Source: Pelodera strongyloides (taxonomy: Eukaryota; Nematoda; Chromadorea; Rhabditida; Rhabditidae). From it: a DNA stretch of 64,000 nt. Every line of letters starts with the position of its first letter. Positions within the stretch are counted from its first letter, which is position 1. Made by a program: the position numbers and the translations under genes. This document shows, in pieces, positions 63,463-64,000 of this stretch. Location: positions 1 to 64,000 of the forward strand of contig JAANDG010000715.1 of the NCBI GenBank assembly GCA_036852015.1. The letters are read 5' to 3'. The notes beneath the pieces were generated by a model. It saw only the letters and a program-made list of their open reading frames with translations. It was not told the DNA's origin and searched no databases.

Positions 63463-64000
63463 CTCGATTTTTAATTCTATATTCATTTGCATAAGCTGCA
63501 TAAGAATGCAGTTATTCTCGATGTGTTTCAAAAACCGGCCGGTATTTCGGCCGGTATTTTATATAGTAGTTTTTGTGCTTATTCCACCGTTCCCGGACTT
63601 CCCGGACCCCAAAGTCCAAAGCGATTAATATAAAACAGATGTAGCAAGAGCCAGGAGCTAGACTGACCGTGTTGCGATAGTACTAACGGTGTACTTGATC
63701 ATTTTTGAATATATATTTCGTATTATTATGCAATATCCTGTGGATTATTAAAGCGAAATACCGACCGGTTCTTGAAACGCATAGTGGACAGCTGCATTTT
63801 TACCAAAGTTTCTCGAAGTTAGCTCGATTTTTAATTCTATATTCATTTGCATAAGCTGCATAAGAATGCAGTTATTCTCGATGTGTTTCAAAAACCGGCC
63901 GGTATTTCGGCCGGTATTTTATATAGTAGTTTTTGTGCTTATTCCACCGTTCCCGGACTTCCCGGACCCCAAAGTCCAAAGCGATGAATATAAAACAGAT
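63463..64000 (+). repeat. 360-bp direct duplication at the window end
   Basis: 63464-63640 is repeated at 63824-64000 with a single visible difference (GCGATTAAT / GCGATGAAT). Each copy contains the right half of a family 1 MITE whose end is doubled (CCGGCCGGTATTTCGGCCGG). The second is preceded by a full left MITE half (63752 onward). The array may continue beyond the window. Confidence 0.9.

Overview
The window reads as nuclear DNA of a nematode. Evidence: short exons with TTTTCAG-type acceptors; start codons lying 0-22 nt behind an acceptor that has no upstream cis exon, which looks like spliced-leader trans-splicing; an intronic run of TTAGGC, the nematode telomere hexamer; and an animal cysteine synthase of the kind nematodes carry. 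Five host genes, all on the + strand, could be rebuilt exon by exon with consistent reading frames: a PLP-dependent cysteine synthase (13014-24928), the ribosome-associated protein CCDC124 (26044-29347), a mitochondrial DNAJC30-like J protein (30051-39817), a UBL7-like UBL/UBA protein (40967-51063) and a TUT1/Star-PAP terminal nucleotidyltransferase (51874-60346).

Layout. 1-1900 holds candidate last exons of one or two unidentified upstream genes plus a GC-rich minisatellite. 1900-13000 is gene-poor and full of small inverted-repeat elements, including a 1.18 kb near-perfect palindrome. 13014-24928 is the cysteine synthase gene; its last intron is 7.3 kb and holds a nested stack of transposons, leaving the final exon far from the others. 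26-60 kb is a head-to-tail run of four genes separated by about 0.7-1.2 kb. The DNAJC30-like gene carries a Ty3/gypsy LTR retrotransposon without integrase in intron 1. The UBL7-like gene carries a LINE in opposite orientation in intron 3. 60.4-64 kb is repeats, ending in a 360-bp direct duplication.

Small non-autonomous elements dominate the non-coding space. The commonest family has termini AGCGAAATACCGGCCGGT and is flanked by TTAA. A tandem duplication at 47.3-47.8 kb preserves both an occupied and an empty copy of one insertion site, which supports TTAA as the target. At least two other palindromic families share the TTAA flank, suggesting one TTAA-specific (piggyBac-type) transposase mobilises several families. 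No autonomous transposase is visible.

The four clustered genes (ribosome dormancy/recycling, mitochondrial J protein, ubiquitin shuttle-type protein, U6/mRNA 3'-end uridylyl or adenylyl transferase) are general housekeeping functions. That and the trans-splice-like acceptors fit an operon-like cluster, though the 0.7-1.2 kb gaps are longer than the usual C. elegans SL2 spacing.
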